Assembly (NCBI GenBank): GCA_937874275.1
Contig: CALNAU010000014.1
Span: 1 to 19,175, forward strand
Reading direction: 5' to 3'
DNA: 19,175 nucleotides
Source of the DNA: an uncultured Clostridia bacterium
GTDB taxonomy: Bacteria; Bacillota; Clostridia; Christensenellales; Aristaeellaceae
Part shown: positions 13,620 to 19,175 of the stretch, piece by piece
How the letters are laid out: the number at the start of each line of letters is the position of its first letter
Position numbering within the stretch: the first letter of the stretch is position 1
Notes under the pieces: generated by a model
What the model saw: only the letters and a program-made list of their open reading frames with translations
Databases searched by the model: none
What the model was told of the DNA's origin: nothing
Position numbers and translations under genes: made by a program

Positions 13620-14890
13620 CAAGGCCGGCATCAGCAGGCAGGGTAAAACGGCGTTCCGAGGCGGCCCGTCGCATTGTGGTGCCCCGCTCGGCGTTCAACG
13701 CCTGTTACCTGCCCTACCTCAATGCCCAGCACGCGCGGCAGATTTTCTTTGGCGGCGCGGGCTCGGGCAAGAGCGTGTTTCTGGCGGGGCGCGCGGTGCT
13801 GGACGCGCTGACCGGGCGCAATACGCTGGTGGTGCGCCGGGTGGCGCGCACGCTGCGGGGCAGCTGCTACAACGAGGTGCGCAAGGCCGCCGCGCGCCTG
13901 GGCGTGCTGCCCTGCTTTCGGGAGAGCCGCACCGAGATGGCCTTTACCTGCCGCCATAATGGGGCGCAGATACTCTTCCTGGGGCTGGACGATGTGGAGA
14001 AAATCAAATCCCTCACCCCACGGCGCGGCCCGCTGACCGATATCTGGATGGAGGAGGCCACCGAGTGCCGCTACCACGACCTCAAGCAGCTGGAAAAGCG
14101 CCTGCGCGGCCACAGCCGACATAAGAAGCGGCTGACGATGAGCTTTAACCCCGTCAGCCGCGGGCACTGGCTGTACCGCACCTATTTCACCGGCTGGCAG
14201 GAGGGGGCGCGGTTGCACCAGGGGGAGGAGCTGCTGATTTTGCGCACCACCCACCGGGACAACCAGTTTCTGACCGAGGACGACCGCCGCGCCTATGAGC
14301 AGGAGCGCGACCCCTACTACCACCGCGTGTATACGCTGGGCGAATGGGGCGAGCTGGCCGGGCAGGTGTTCACCAACTGGCACGCGGAGGATTTGTCCCG
14401 GCTTATCCCGCAGGCCGACCGGCTGCGCGTGGGGCTGGATTTCGGCTTTGCCCGCGACCCGGCCGCCGCCGTGCGCCTGCACCTGGACCTGAAGCGCGGA
14501 CGCGTGTATGTATTGGATGAGCTGTACCAGCGGGGCCTCAGCAACGCGGAGCTGGCGGCGCGCCTGCGCGACTTCGCGGGCGAGCACCCCATCATCTGCG
14601 ACAGCGCCGAGCCCAAGTCCATCGCCCAGCTGCGCGGCCTGGGCATACGCGCGGTGGCGGCGCGCAAGGGGCCCGACAGCCTGCGCCACGGCATCCGATG
14701 GCTGCAAGGCATGGAGATGGTGGTGGACAGCCGCTGCACCCACACCATGGCGGAGCTGCAGGCCTACCGCTGGCGGCAGGACGCGTCGGGCGAGTGCCTG
14801 CCCATCCCCGAGGGGGAGGACCACCTGATTGACGCCATGCGCTATGCCTTGGAGCGGGACAGCAAGCCGCAGCGCGCCCAGGCGATGTAG
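13616..14890 (+). CDS. Phage terminase large subunit (PBSX family)
   Basis: A 424-residue, apparently full-length packaging motor. The ATPase part has Walker A GGAGSGKS (46-53) and Walker B LTDIWMEEA with the catalytic Glu (about 140-148). A coupling segment MSFNPVSRGHWLY follows, typical of PBSX-like terminases. The nuclease part (RNase H fold) shows RVGLDFGFARDP (D275), IICDSAEP (D329) and EDHLIDAMRYALE (D402, D406). No frameshift or stop is seen and the motifs are intact, so it looks maintained. Yet no portal, head, tail, integrase or lysis gene is next to it: the next gene is a host stress protein. It could be a trimmed prophage remnant, a domesticated packaging gene or part of a gene-transfer-agent-like arrangement. 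GC content matches the host. Confidence 0.93.
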   Translation: MTRPASAGRVKRRSEAARRIVVPRSAFNACYLPYLNAQHARQIFFGGAGSGKSVFLAGRAVLDALTGRNTLVVRRVARTLRGSCYNEVRKAAARLGVLPCFRESRTEMAFTCRHNGAQILFLGLDDVEKIKSLTPRRGPLTDIWMEEATECRYHDLKQLEKRLRGHSRHKKRLTMSFNPVSRGHWLYRTYFTGWQEGARLHQGEELLILRTTHRDNQFLTEDDRRAYEQERDPYYHRVYTLGEWGELAGQVFTNWHAEDLSRLIPQADRLRVGLDFGFARDPAAAVRLHLDLKRGRVYVLDELYQRGLSNAELAARLRDFAGEHPIICDSAEPKSIAQLRGLGIRAVAARKGPDSLRHGIRWLQGMEMVVDSRCTHTMAELQAYRWRQDASGECLPIPEGEDHLIDAMRYALERDSKPQRAQAM

Positions 14891-14894
14891 ATGC

Positions 14895-14945
14895 CTGGGT
14901 ATGGACGCGTTTGATGCGATGTTTTCTGGTTATATTCCATACCAG
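14895..14945. repeat. Imperfect inverted repeat in the terL-YflT gap
   Basis: CTGGGTATGG (14895-14904) faces CCATACCAG (14937-14945), nine paired bases with one bulged G. A TATATT hexamer at 14931-14936 within it could be a -10 for the next gene, but no -35 stands at a proper distance. Confidence 0.4.
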
Positions 14946-14993
14946 AGACAACATGCGGCCCCGAAACCAATACGCGAAACTGAAGGAGGACAC

Positions 14994-15476
14994 ATGAACA
15001 AGCAGGAGAAGCACATCTACATTTCCGTCTATCACCTGGAGCAGGAGGCGCTGGACGCCATCAACAAGCTGTATCGCCAGGGCTTCCGCCGCGATCAGGT
15101 ATCCGTGCTGGCCTACAATACGGAGCGGTTCAACACCCTGTACCGCGAGAGCGCCGTACCCATGGAGGCACATGAGGATGCGGTGGAGCATGTGCCCGAC
15201 GAGGTGGTGGACGCGCTGACGCCCGATGTGGTGGTGCCTGCGGCGGTGGCGCCCGGCTTGACCACCGAGCAGCCCGGCATCCCCTATGTGGTTGGCCTGC
15301 CGAGCGGCAGCCTGAAGGGCTTTGGGTTGGGCAATGACGAAATGCTGGCCCACGAGCGCAGCTTGCAGGAGGGCGATATTTTGGTGGTGCTGCAAACCGA
15401 TGAGGGCCAGGAATATCGGCCCGACCTGCCGCTGATTCACGAGGAGGGCTACGCGCCCGAGCGCAAGACGCTGTAA
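14994..15476 (+). CDS. YflT-like general stress protein
   Basis: A 160-residue, probably cytoplasmic protein. Residues about 7-50 (YISVYHLEQEALDAINKLYRQGFRRDQVSVLA) match the heat-induced stress protein YflT domain, a ferredoxin-like fold with the i.e. 'fluctuating helix plus Gly-rich turn' layout seen in general stress protein 17M relatives. The middle has an Asp/Glu-rich helix (HEDAVEHVPDEVVDALTP), and the end (DILVVLQTDEGQEYRPDLP) fits a second copy of the strand pattern. Molecular function is unknown. Start: ATG at 14994 with AAGGAGG four bases upstream; the longer ORF from 14829 overlaps the terminase end and has no ribosome site. The gene ends at a strong hairpin. Confidence 0.75.
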   Translation: MNKQEKHIYISVYHLEQEALDAINKLYRQGFRRDQVSVLAYNTERFNTLYRESAVPMEAHEDAVEHVPDEVVDALTPDVVVPAAVAPGLTTEQPGIPYVVGLPSGSLKGFGLGNDEMLAHERSLQEGDILVVLQTDEGQEYRPDLPLIHEEGYAPERKTL

Positions 15477-15489
15477 GGCACCGAAGCCA

Positions 15490-15516
15490 TAGGAGGAGGC
15501 GTTTAGCCTCCTCCTA
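15490..15516. repeat. Hairpin repeat copy 1 (probable terminator after the YflT gene)
   Basis: A perfect 11-bp stem, TAGGAGGAGGC (15490-15500) / GCCTCCTCCTA (15506-15516) with loop GTTTA, lies 13 bases after the stop codon. There is no T-run after it. The core is repeated at 15606-15628. Confidence 0.75.
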
Positions 15517-15605
15517 CAATGCCATCCGCCGCCCGGGAACGAAGTGAGAGGCGGAAGGCCCATCGCTTCTTCCCGTCCAGAAACCATAGGTTTATTGACG
15601 GCCTG
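15517..15605. other. Structured noncoding spacer between the two hairpin copies
   Basis: No gene is seen here. CGGGAACGAAGTGA (from 15534) is nearly complementary to TCGCTTCTTCCCG (ending near 15582), and CCGCC/GGCGG arms lie inside the same stretch, so alternative folds are possible. Short text is shared across it: CCATAGG occurs both before copy 1 and before copy 2. Confidence 0.4.
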
Positions 15606-15628
15606 GGAGGAGGCGTTTAGCCTCCTCC
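15606..15628. repeat. Hairpin repeat copy 2
   Basis: A 9-bp stem, GGAGGAGGC (15606-15614) / GCCTCCTCC (15620-15628), with the same GTTTA loop as copy 1, followed by GTTTTGG. The 23-base core is identical to copy 1. It ends 11 bases before the -35 box of the next promoter. Confidence 0.75.
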
Positions 15629-15639
15629 GTTTTGGTGGA

Positions 15640-15668
15640 TTGACAGCAGAACCGCGCGTGCGTACAGT
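15640..15668 (+). promoter_or_regulatory. Sigma-A promoter of the truncated host gene
   Basis: Perfect -35 TTGACA (15640-15645), 17-bp spacer, -10 TACAGT (15663-15668). The predicted start near 15675 leaves about a 34-base leader to ATG at 15709. It now reads into the relaxase fragment. Confidence 0.75.
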
Positions 15669-15708
15669 GGTTGCGCGCGGCATCAAGCCGCGCCAAGGAG
15701 GGGGAACG

Positions 15709-15792
15709 ATGCTCAAACGGGCGACGGGGTACGCGGTGCTGGCCGCGCTGCTGTATGGCAGCGATATCGGAGAATGGTCAACTTGCCGCTAA
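15709..15792 (+). pseudogene. 5' fragment of a host gene cut by the foreign segment
   Basis: ATG at 15709 has a strong ribosome site (AAGGAGGGGG) and a consensus promoter. It opens MLKRATGYAVLAALLYGSDI, which looks like the N-terminus of an exported or membrane protein. After about 19 codons the text runs into the relaxase gene in another frame (GEWSTCR, stop at 15790-15792). Without the rest the gene cannot be named. The 3' part may lie beyond the right end of the foreign segment or be lost. Confidence 0.65.
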
Positions 15793-16594
15793 GGTGCTGG
15801 ATGAGTATATGCAGGCTTTTCAGCAGCGTAATCCAAATATGCGCGTGTTCTCGGCGCACCTGCACATGGATGAGGCTACCCCGCATTTGCATATTGACTT
15901 TGTGCCGTTTGCTACAGGCAGCAAGCGTGGTTTGGACACTCGTGTTTCTCTCAAGCAGGCACTTGCTGAACAGGGTTTTGTCGGTGGTGCTCGCGGTGAT
16001 ACTGAGTGGAGCCAGTGGGTGCGCTCCGAAAAAGAACAGCTTTCGCAGGTGATGGAGCGCCACGATATTCAGTGGGAGCAGCTGGGCACTCACGATGAGC
16101 ATTTGAGTGTGGTGAATTATAAAAAGGAGCAGCGCGTTAAAGAGGTTAAGGCTCTGGAAAAATCCATTGCAAAAATCCAGAATCAGCAGCTTGAGGTTCA
16201 GGCAGTGGATAAAATTGAAGCTAAGCCTGTGCCGCTTTCCTCAAAAGTCATGCTGTCGCAAGAGGACTATAAGACGCTCACCACGGCAGCAAAAAAATAT
16301 GTGACGCAGGAGAAAAAGGGAAGCAAACTGCAAAAACTGCTTGACGCTGCTAATCGAAAGATTGCGCAGCTTGAGAAAAAGGTGTCTGACCTTCTGAAAT
16401 CCATAGCCGACCTTACAAAGCAGCTTGACCAATATCGCTCTGTTCGTGGGCAGCTTTCGGTTGGCGCTTTGAAGCAGGAGAATGAGGAACTGCGTAAGAA
16501 CAACGGCCAGTATAAGTCCATTATCGAGCAGCATGGGCTGGGGCATCTGCTGGGAAAACGGAAGGAACGTAGCCAACAAGAAAATGTGCGGTAA
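15767..16594 (+). pseudogene. Mob/Pre (MobV-type) relaxase, N-terminus missing
   Basis: This is the C-terminal ~275 residues of a plasmid mobilisation/recombination protein. The relaxase metal-binding motif is intact: HLHMDEATPHLHID (His-x-Asp-Glu-x2-Pro-His-x-His), followed by family text TEWSQWVRSEKEQL, MERHDIQWEQLGTHDEHLSV and a long coiled-coil tail rich in KxLEK and QLEKKV. The first ~100-150 residues, which hold the nicking motifs, are absent: homologous text starts at about SENGQLAAKVLDEYM (15767), and everything upstream in frame is host DNA read in a wrong frame. No ribosome site precedes the first internal ATG (15809). It therefore cannot act as a relaxase, but it marks the segment as derived from a mobilisable element. 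Confidence 0.85.
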
Positions 16595-16601
16595 GGTATC
16601 C

Positions 16602-16640
16602 TATAAGCAAGGCTCGCCCATACGGTGAGCCTTGCTTATA
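16602..16640 (+). terminator. Long hairpin between relaxase remnant and R-M operon
   Basis: Fourteen perfect pairs, TATAAGCAAGGCTC (16602-16615) with GAGCCTTGCTTATA (16627-16640), extended inward by G-T, C-G and C-G pairs to a five-base loop. No T-run follows on the + strand; instead a second small palindrome, AAAAGAA-A-TTCTTTT, stands at 16641-16655. It lies 8 bases after the relaxase stop and probably insulates the R-M promoter. Confidence 0.7.
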
Positions 16641-16672
16641 AAAAGAAATTCTTTTATATGCGTGAGATTATC

Positions 16673-16701
16673 TTGAAAGTTGTCCGCTTATGTGCTACAA
16701 T
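16673..16701 (+). promoter_or_regulatory. Sigma-A extended -10 promoter of the R-M operon
   Basis: TTGAAA (16673-16678), 17-bp spacer, TGC-TACAAT (-10 at 16696-16701). The predicted start near 16708 gives a leader of about 36 bases before the regulator gene. Confidence 0.85.
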
Positions 16702-16743
16702 ATCTTGGAAAGAAAGTGGCATATCCATATTAGGAGGCACAAT

Positions 16744-16947
16744 ATGTCGGTAAGCTATGATAAGTTATGGAAATTGCTGATAGATAAGAAAATGAACCGC
16801 ACTGATTTGAAAAATGCAGCGGGGATTAGTTTTAATGTTTTAGCCAAAATGGGTAAGGGTGAAGCGGTCTCGATGGAAAGCATGATGAAAGTCTGCAAAG
16901 CCCTTGATTGTGATATTTCTGATGTGATGGTATTGGAGAAGGAATAG
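16744..16947 (+). CDS. Cro/CI-type HTH regulator of the R-M operon
   Basis: A 67-residue DNA-binding protein. YDKLWKLLIDKKMNRTDLKNAAGISFNVLAKMGKGEAVSMESMMKVCKALDCDISDVM is the compact five-helix XRE fold in which helix 2-turn-helix 3 spans about residues 20-40. Single-domain proteins of this class often sit first in R-M operons, delaying or balancing endonuclease expression (controller proteins are the known case). Start: ATG at 16744 with GGAGG six bases upstream. The promoter lies 43 bp before the ATG. The methyltransferase gene follows 30 bp after the stop, so regulator, methylase and nuclease form one unit. No clear operator palindrome is visible at the promoter. Confidence 0.9.
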   Translation: MSVSYDKLWKLLIDKKMNRTDLKNAAGISFNVLAKMGKGEAVSMESMMKVCKALDCDISDVMVLEKE

Positions 16948-16977
16948 CAATATATTGCTGGTGAGGTGGTAATCTGT

Positions 16978-18168
16978 ATGTCGGCTACTGAATTAAAATG
17001 TATCGATTTATTTGCGGGCGCCGGAGGCCTTTCTGAGGGGTTATCCGAAGCTGGCTTTCATTGCTTATTTGCAAACGAAATAATTGACGAATATGCCGAT
17101 ACATACAAAAAAAATCATCAAAGCACAACTGTGACCACAGCAGATATTCGTGATTTGGATGCCAAAGAGATACGAAAACAATTTCAGATTGAACGCGAAG
17201 AGCTTGATTTGCTCGCAGGTGGGCCGCCATGCCAAGGATTTTCGATTAATGCGCCTATTCGCAGTATTCTTGACGAGCGGAATCATCTATTCAAAGATTA
17301 TTTGCGCTTTGTAGATGCATTTGCGCCCAAAGCAGTATTGATTGAAAATGTGCCAGGCCTTGTATCTTTTGAGGACGGCGCTACGCTCCATGCGATATTA
17401 GATGCTTTAGCTGACTTAGGGTATGGTGCAGATGTGCGTATATTAGGTGCAGCTTATTATGGCGTGCCACAAATGCGTTGGCGTACTTTTATCATCGGAC
17501 TACGAGGGAAAAATCTGCCGACTGCGGCTTTTCCGGAGCCAACATTTCATGCACCTATCAGACCCAATTTCACAGCCACATTTAATGGCCAGCAGCTTGT
17601 GAAGATGCCCACTCCTGAAACGGCAGCAAAATTCACCTCCGTTCGGCAAGCCATTGACGATTTGCCGCCATTGAAAAATGGCGAACAAGGTGAAAAAATC
17701 AAGGGATATCATTGCGCCCCCACAAGTGATTATCAAAAGCTGTTAAGGATAGGCAGTCCCGGTGTTATCAACCATGAGGCACCGCGATTGGCGCCGATAA
17801 ACTTAAAGCGCATGAAGTATATTGAACCGGGTGGCAATTGGACAGCTATTCCAGACGAATTGCTTCCACAGGGGATGAAAAGAGCCAGAAAATCAGACCA
17901 CACAAAACGATATGGTCGAGTTGCCCCGGATGGTCTTGCATCAACAATACTCACGAAATGTGACCCTCATTGGGGTGCTTATTTTCACTACTCGCAGGAC
18001 AGGTCATTCACTGTCCGCGAAGCAGCTCGCATTCAATCATTCCCCGACCACTTTGTTTTCACAGGTACGCAAGCGCAACAATTTGCACAAGTAGGTAACG
18101 CTGTGCCCCCTCTTTTGGCAAAAGCTGTTGGGTTGGCGATAAAATCAATACTGGAAGAGGGGCGATGA
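16978..18168 (+). CDS. DNA (cytosine-5) methyltransferase
   Basis: A 396-residue type II modification enzyme that transfers methyl from S-adenosylmethionine to C5 of cytosine in the recognition site. All main motifs are present in order: I DLFAGAGGLSEG (10-21), IV GGPPCQGFS with catalytic C85, VI IENV (122-125), VIII QMRWRTFIIG (from Q165), IX REAARIQSFP and X QVGNAVPPLLA. The target-recognition region lies between VIII and IX (about 180-330). Start: ATG at 16978 with GAGGTGG eight bases upstream; a GTG four codons earlier would bury that site. It is followed after 4 bp by the endonuclease gene, so it should protect the host from that enzyme. Confidence 0.96.
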   Translation: MSATELKCIDLFAGAGGLSEGLSEAGFHCLFANEIIDEYADTYKKNHQSTTVTTADIRDLDAKEIRKQFQIEREELDLLAGGPPCQGFSINAPIRSILDERNHLFKDYLRFVDAFAPKAVLIENVPGLVSFEDGATLHAILDALADLGYGADVRILGAAYYGVPQMRWRTFIIGLRGKNLPTAAFPEPTFHAPIRPNFTATFNGQQLVKMPTPETAAKFTSVRQAIDDLPPLKNGEQGEKIKGYHCAPTSDYQKLLRIGSPGVINHEAPRLAPINLKRMKYIEPGGNWTAIPDELLPQGMKRARKSDHTKRYGRVAPDGLASTILTKCDPHWGAYFHYSQDRSFTVREAARIQSFPDHFVFTGTQAQQFAQVGNAVPPLLAKAVGLAIKSILEEGR

Positions 18169-18172
18169 TATT

Positions 18173-19081
18173 ATGGCGGGATATATCGCAGAGTTTTTTG
18201 GTTATCGAGCAGAGGACAAATCCGAAATTGCCTTGCAAACAGTAGCAAAAAGAAGATGCCCCTTTATTGAAGGCCAATGCACTAAAATTCTTTCCCGAGA
18301 CCGTGAAATTGCGGGAGTATGTGCTGTGCGACAAAAAACAGAAAATTCAGCGAATGTCATTTGCTGTCCGAACCGGATTTATGCAGACAACTATAAGATG
18401 CTGCATACCATTTCGCGCAGGGCATTTGGCGGCGACTATAATCTATACGCCGGTCGTGCCGCTGTCGAAAAGGCGAAAGCGGAAACAGGTGCGATTGCCG
18501 TTTTCGGCCACGGTTGGGGCGGCGAGTTAAGGCTCCCTCAACGCAAAGGCACTGGGTCATATTTTGTTGATTGGGTATTGGCCAAACTGGACGAAACCGG
18601 AGAATTAGTTGAGTTTACGGCAATCGAAGTTCAGACCATAGATACAACCGGAAACTATCGAACAGCACGAGAAGCCTTGCTGACAAATCAAGAGGTTATC
18701 GCAGACACCGTTGGGCTCAACTGGGAAAATGTATCGAAAAGAATTATCCCTCAAATTATCTATAAAGGACAAGTTCTCCAGCGCGAGGAATTGTGTAAAA
18801 CAGGGCTTTTCTTTGTTTGCCCACAACCCGTTTACGAACGTGTGCTGAATCGTTTGGGCGGAAAGGACAGAATCCCGACGTTTCCCAGCCAGCCCGCATC
18901 CATCCACTTTATTTCATATGATTATGTTACCGATGAGTTGGCAGATGGAGAAATCAGAAGCTTGGATATCCAAGAAGAGCATTGTACAACCGTATATAAA
19001 ATCCAAGAGGCGTTTTCTGCGCTAAATTTGCCGGAAGGTAATGTTTATCGGGATGCAATTAGGCGGTCGCTATATGGATAA
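18173..19081 (+). CDS. NotI-family type II restriction endonuclease
   Basis: A 302-residue nuclease of the NotI (RE_NotI) family. Visible are the opening AEFFGY-xxx-KS, a Cys cluster for a structural iron (C29-x5-C35, C50, C64/C65) and the core: E118 in WGGELRLP, D133 in YFVDWVLAKLD, then E152 and Q154 in AIEVQTIDTTGNYR. In NotI the equivalents form a PD-(D/E)xK-like site in which Gln takes the place of Lys; the E118-D133 spacing of 15 matches what I recall for NotI (E145-D160). It is shorter than NotI (383 residues), as other family members are. The recognition sequence cannot be deduced. ATG at 18173 has GAGGGG ten bases upstream, 4 bp after the methyltransferase stop. The ORF is complete and appears active. 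Confidence 0.92.
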   Translation: MAGYIAEFFGYRAEDKSEIALQTVAKRRCPFIEGQCTKILSRDREIAGVCAVRQKTENSANVICCPNRIYADNYKMLHTISRRAFGGDYNLYAGRAAVEKAKAETGAIAVFGHGWGGELRLPQRKGTGSYFVDWVLAKLDETGELVEFTAIEVQTIDTTGNYRTAREALLTNQEVIADTVGLNWENVSKRIIPQIIYKGQVLQREELCKTGLFFVCPQPVYERVLNRLGGKDRIPTFPSQPASIHFISYDYVTDELADGEIRSLDIQEEHCTTVYKIQEAFSALNLPEGNVYRDAIRRSLYG

Positions 19082-19090
19082 TAGTGATTA

Positions 19091-19139
19091 AAAGATTGGC
19101 AGGTGCGAAAAATGGGACAGTGGTCTGCCCCCAATCTTT
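19091..19139 (+). terminator. Probable terminator hairpin after the endonuclease gene
   Basis: AAAGATTGG (19091-19099) pairs with CCAATCTTT (19131-19139), extended by CAG/CTG pairs with a C bulge around a long loop. No U-rich tail follows. The remaining bases to the window end show no gene. Confidence 0.5.
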
Positions 19140-19175
19140 GTACCAACTTGTGAGTTAGTAAAGACCGTTCGTTGG

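Larger units (their letters stand above)
15767..19175. mobile_element. Foreign segment: relaxase remnant plus R-M cargo (right end outside window)
   Basis: From about 15767 rightward the base composition drops sharply from GC-rich host to mixed or AT-rich, and content switches to mobile-element and R-M genes. The left boundary is a within-gene junction on both sides. I see no integrase, transposase, terminal inverted repeat or target duplication inside the window, so the type of element (mobilisable island, integrated plasmid or ICE remnant) is open. Confidence 0.65.

Noticed and set aside
13631..14824. 397-residue open frame on the - strand
   Set aside because: It is antisense to the terminase large subunit, whose motifs are unmistakable, and its own text is Ala/Gln/His/Leu-rich without a start signal.
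14897..14902. GGGTAT as a sigma-B type -10 for the YflT-like stress gene
   Set aside because: No GTTT-type -35 lies 13-15 bp upstream, so general stress sigma control is not supported.
14592..15716. 374-residue open frame on the - strand across terminase and stress gene
   Set aside because: It crosses two well-supported genes and the noncoding hairpins, and shows no domain and no ribosome site.
15544..15792. 82-residue ORF starting MRGGRPIASS
   Set aside because: It begins inside the structured spacer. The ribosome site and promoter support only the start at 15709 in the same frame.

Overview
The window looks like chromosome of an anaerobic, GC-rich member of the Bacillota (class Clostridia or a close relative). 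The reasons are strong Shine-Dalgarno sites of the AAGGAGG type before nearly every gene, a rubredoxin-fused rubrerythrin, a YflT-like stress protein, a SatD/DUF3307 pair, a PBSX-type terminase and Gram-positive-style signal peptides. The genus cannot be read from the sequence. Two stretches are visibly AT-richer than the rest: the 10662-13145 gene and everything right of about 15767.

Layout. 1-3210 (- strand) is a three-gene operon: a small receiver-less OmpR-type winged-helix protein, then two paralogous exported proteins with beta-propeller-like N-termini. The complete one carries a solute-binding-protein-like C-terminal half; the other runs off the left edge. 3452-3994 (+) is a rubrerythrin, followed by a good terminator. 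4132-4464 (+) is a small membrane protein. 4554-6391 (-) holds an exported transglutaminase-like protein with three C-terminal repeats and a small stand-alone piece of a FakA/YloV-type protein. 6593-7621 (+) is an NAD(P)-binding Rossmann protein. 7627-10412 (-) is a tight four-gene operon, satD - DUF3307 - thyA - folA, with a striking set of CGGAAA/TTTCCG inverted repeats in its leader. 10662-13145 (-) is a lipoprotein with an FMN-binding domain and a beta-helix, behind a strong promoter with a palindrome over the -10 and four TGTCA repeats exactly 10 bp apart upstream of the -35. 13395-14890 (+) is a terminase-like pair (small ORF plus full-length large subunit) with no other phage genes around it. 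14994-15476 (+) is a YflT-like stress protein. 15477-15708 is a structured noncoding stretch with two copies of one hairpin and a consensus promoter.

At about 15767 the host sequence stops abruptly. A host ORF with its own promoter and ribosome binding site is cut after about 19 codons and runs into the middle of a Mob/Pre (MobV) relaxase gene that lacks its N-terminus. The foreign segment then carries a complete restriction-modification operon behind a consensus extended -10 promoter: a Cro/CI-type regulator, a C5-cytosine methyltransferase and a NotI-family endonuclease with its Cys cluster and E/D/ExQ active-site residues. The right end of the segment is outside the window.

The observations I rate highest are the SatD-operon operator array, the 10-bp-phased TGTCA array, the orphan terminase pair and the relaxase/host-gene junction next to a NotI-type R-M system. 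I found no CRISPR array, no tRNA or rRNA, and no clear new multi-gene defence system beyond the R-M operon.
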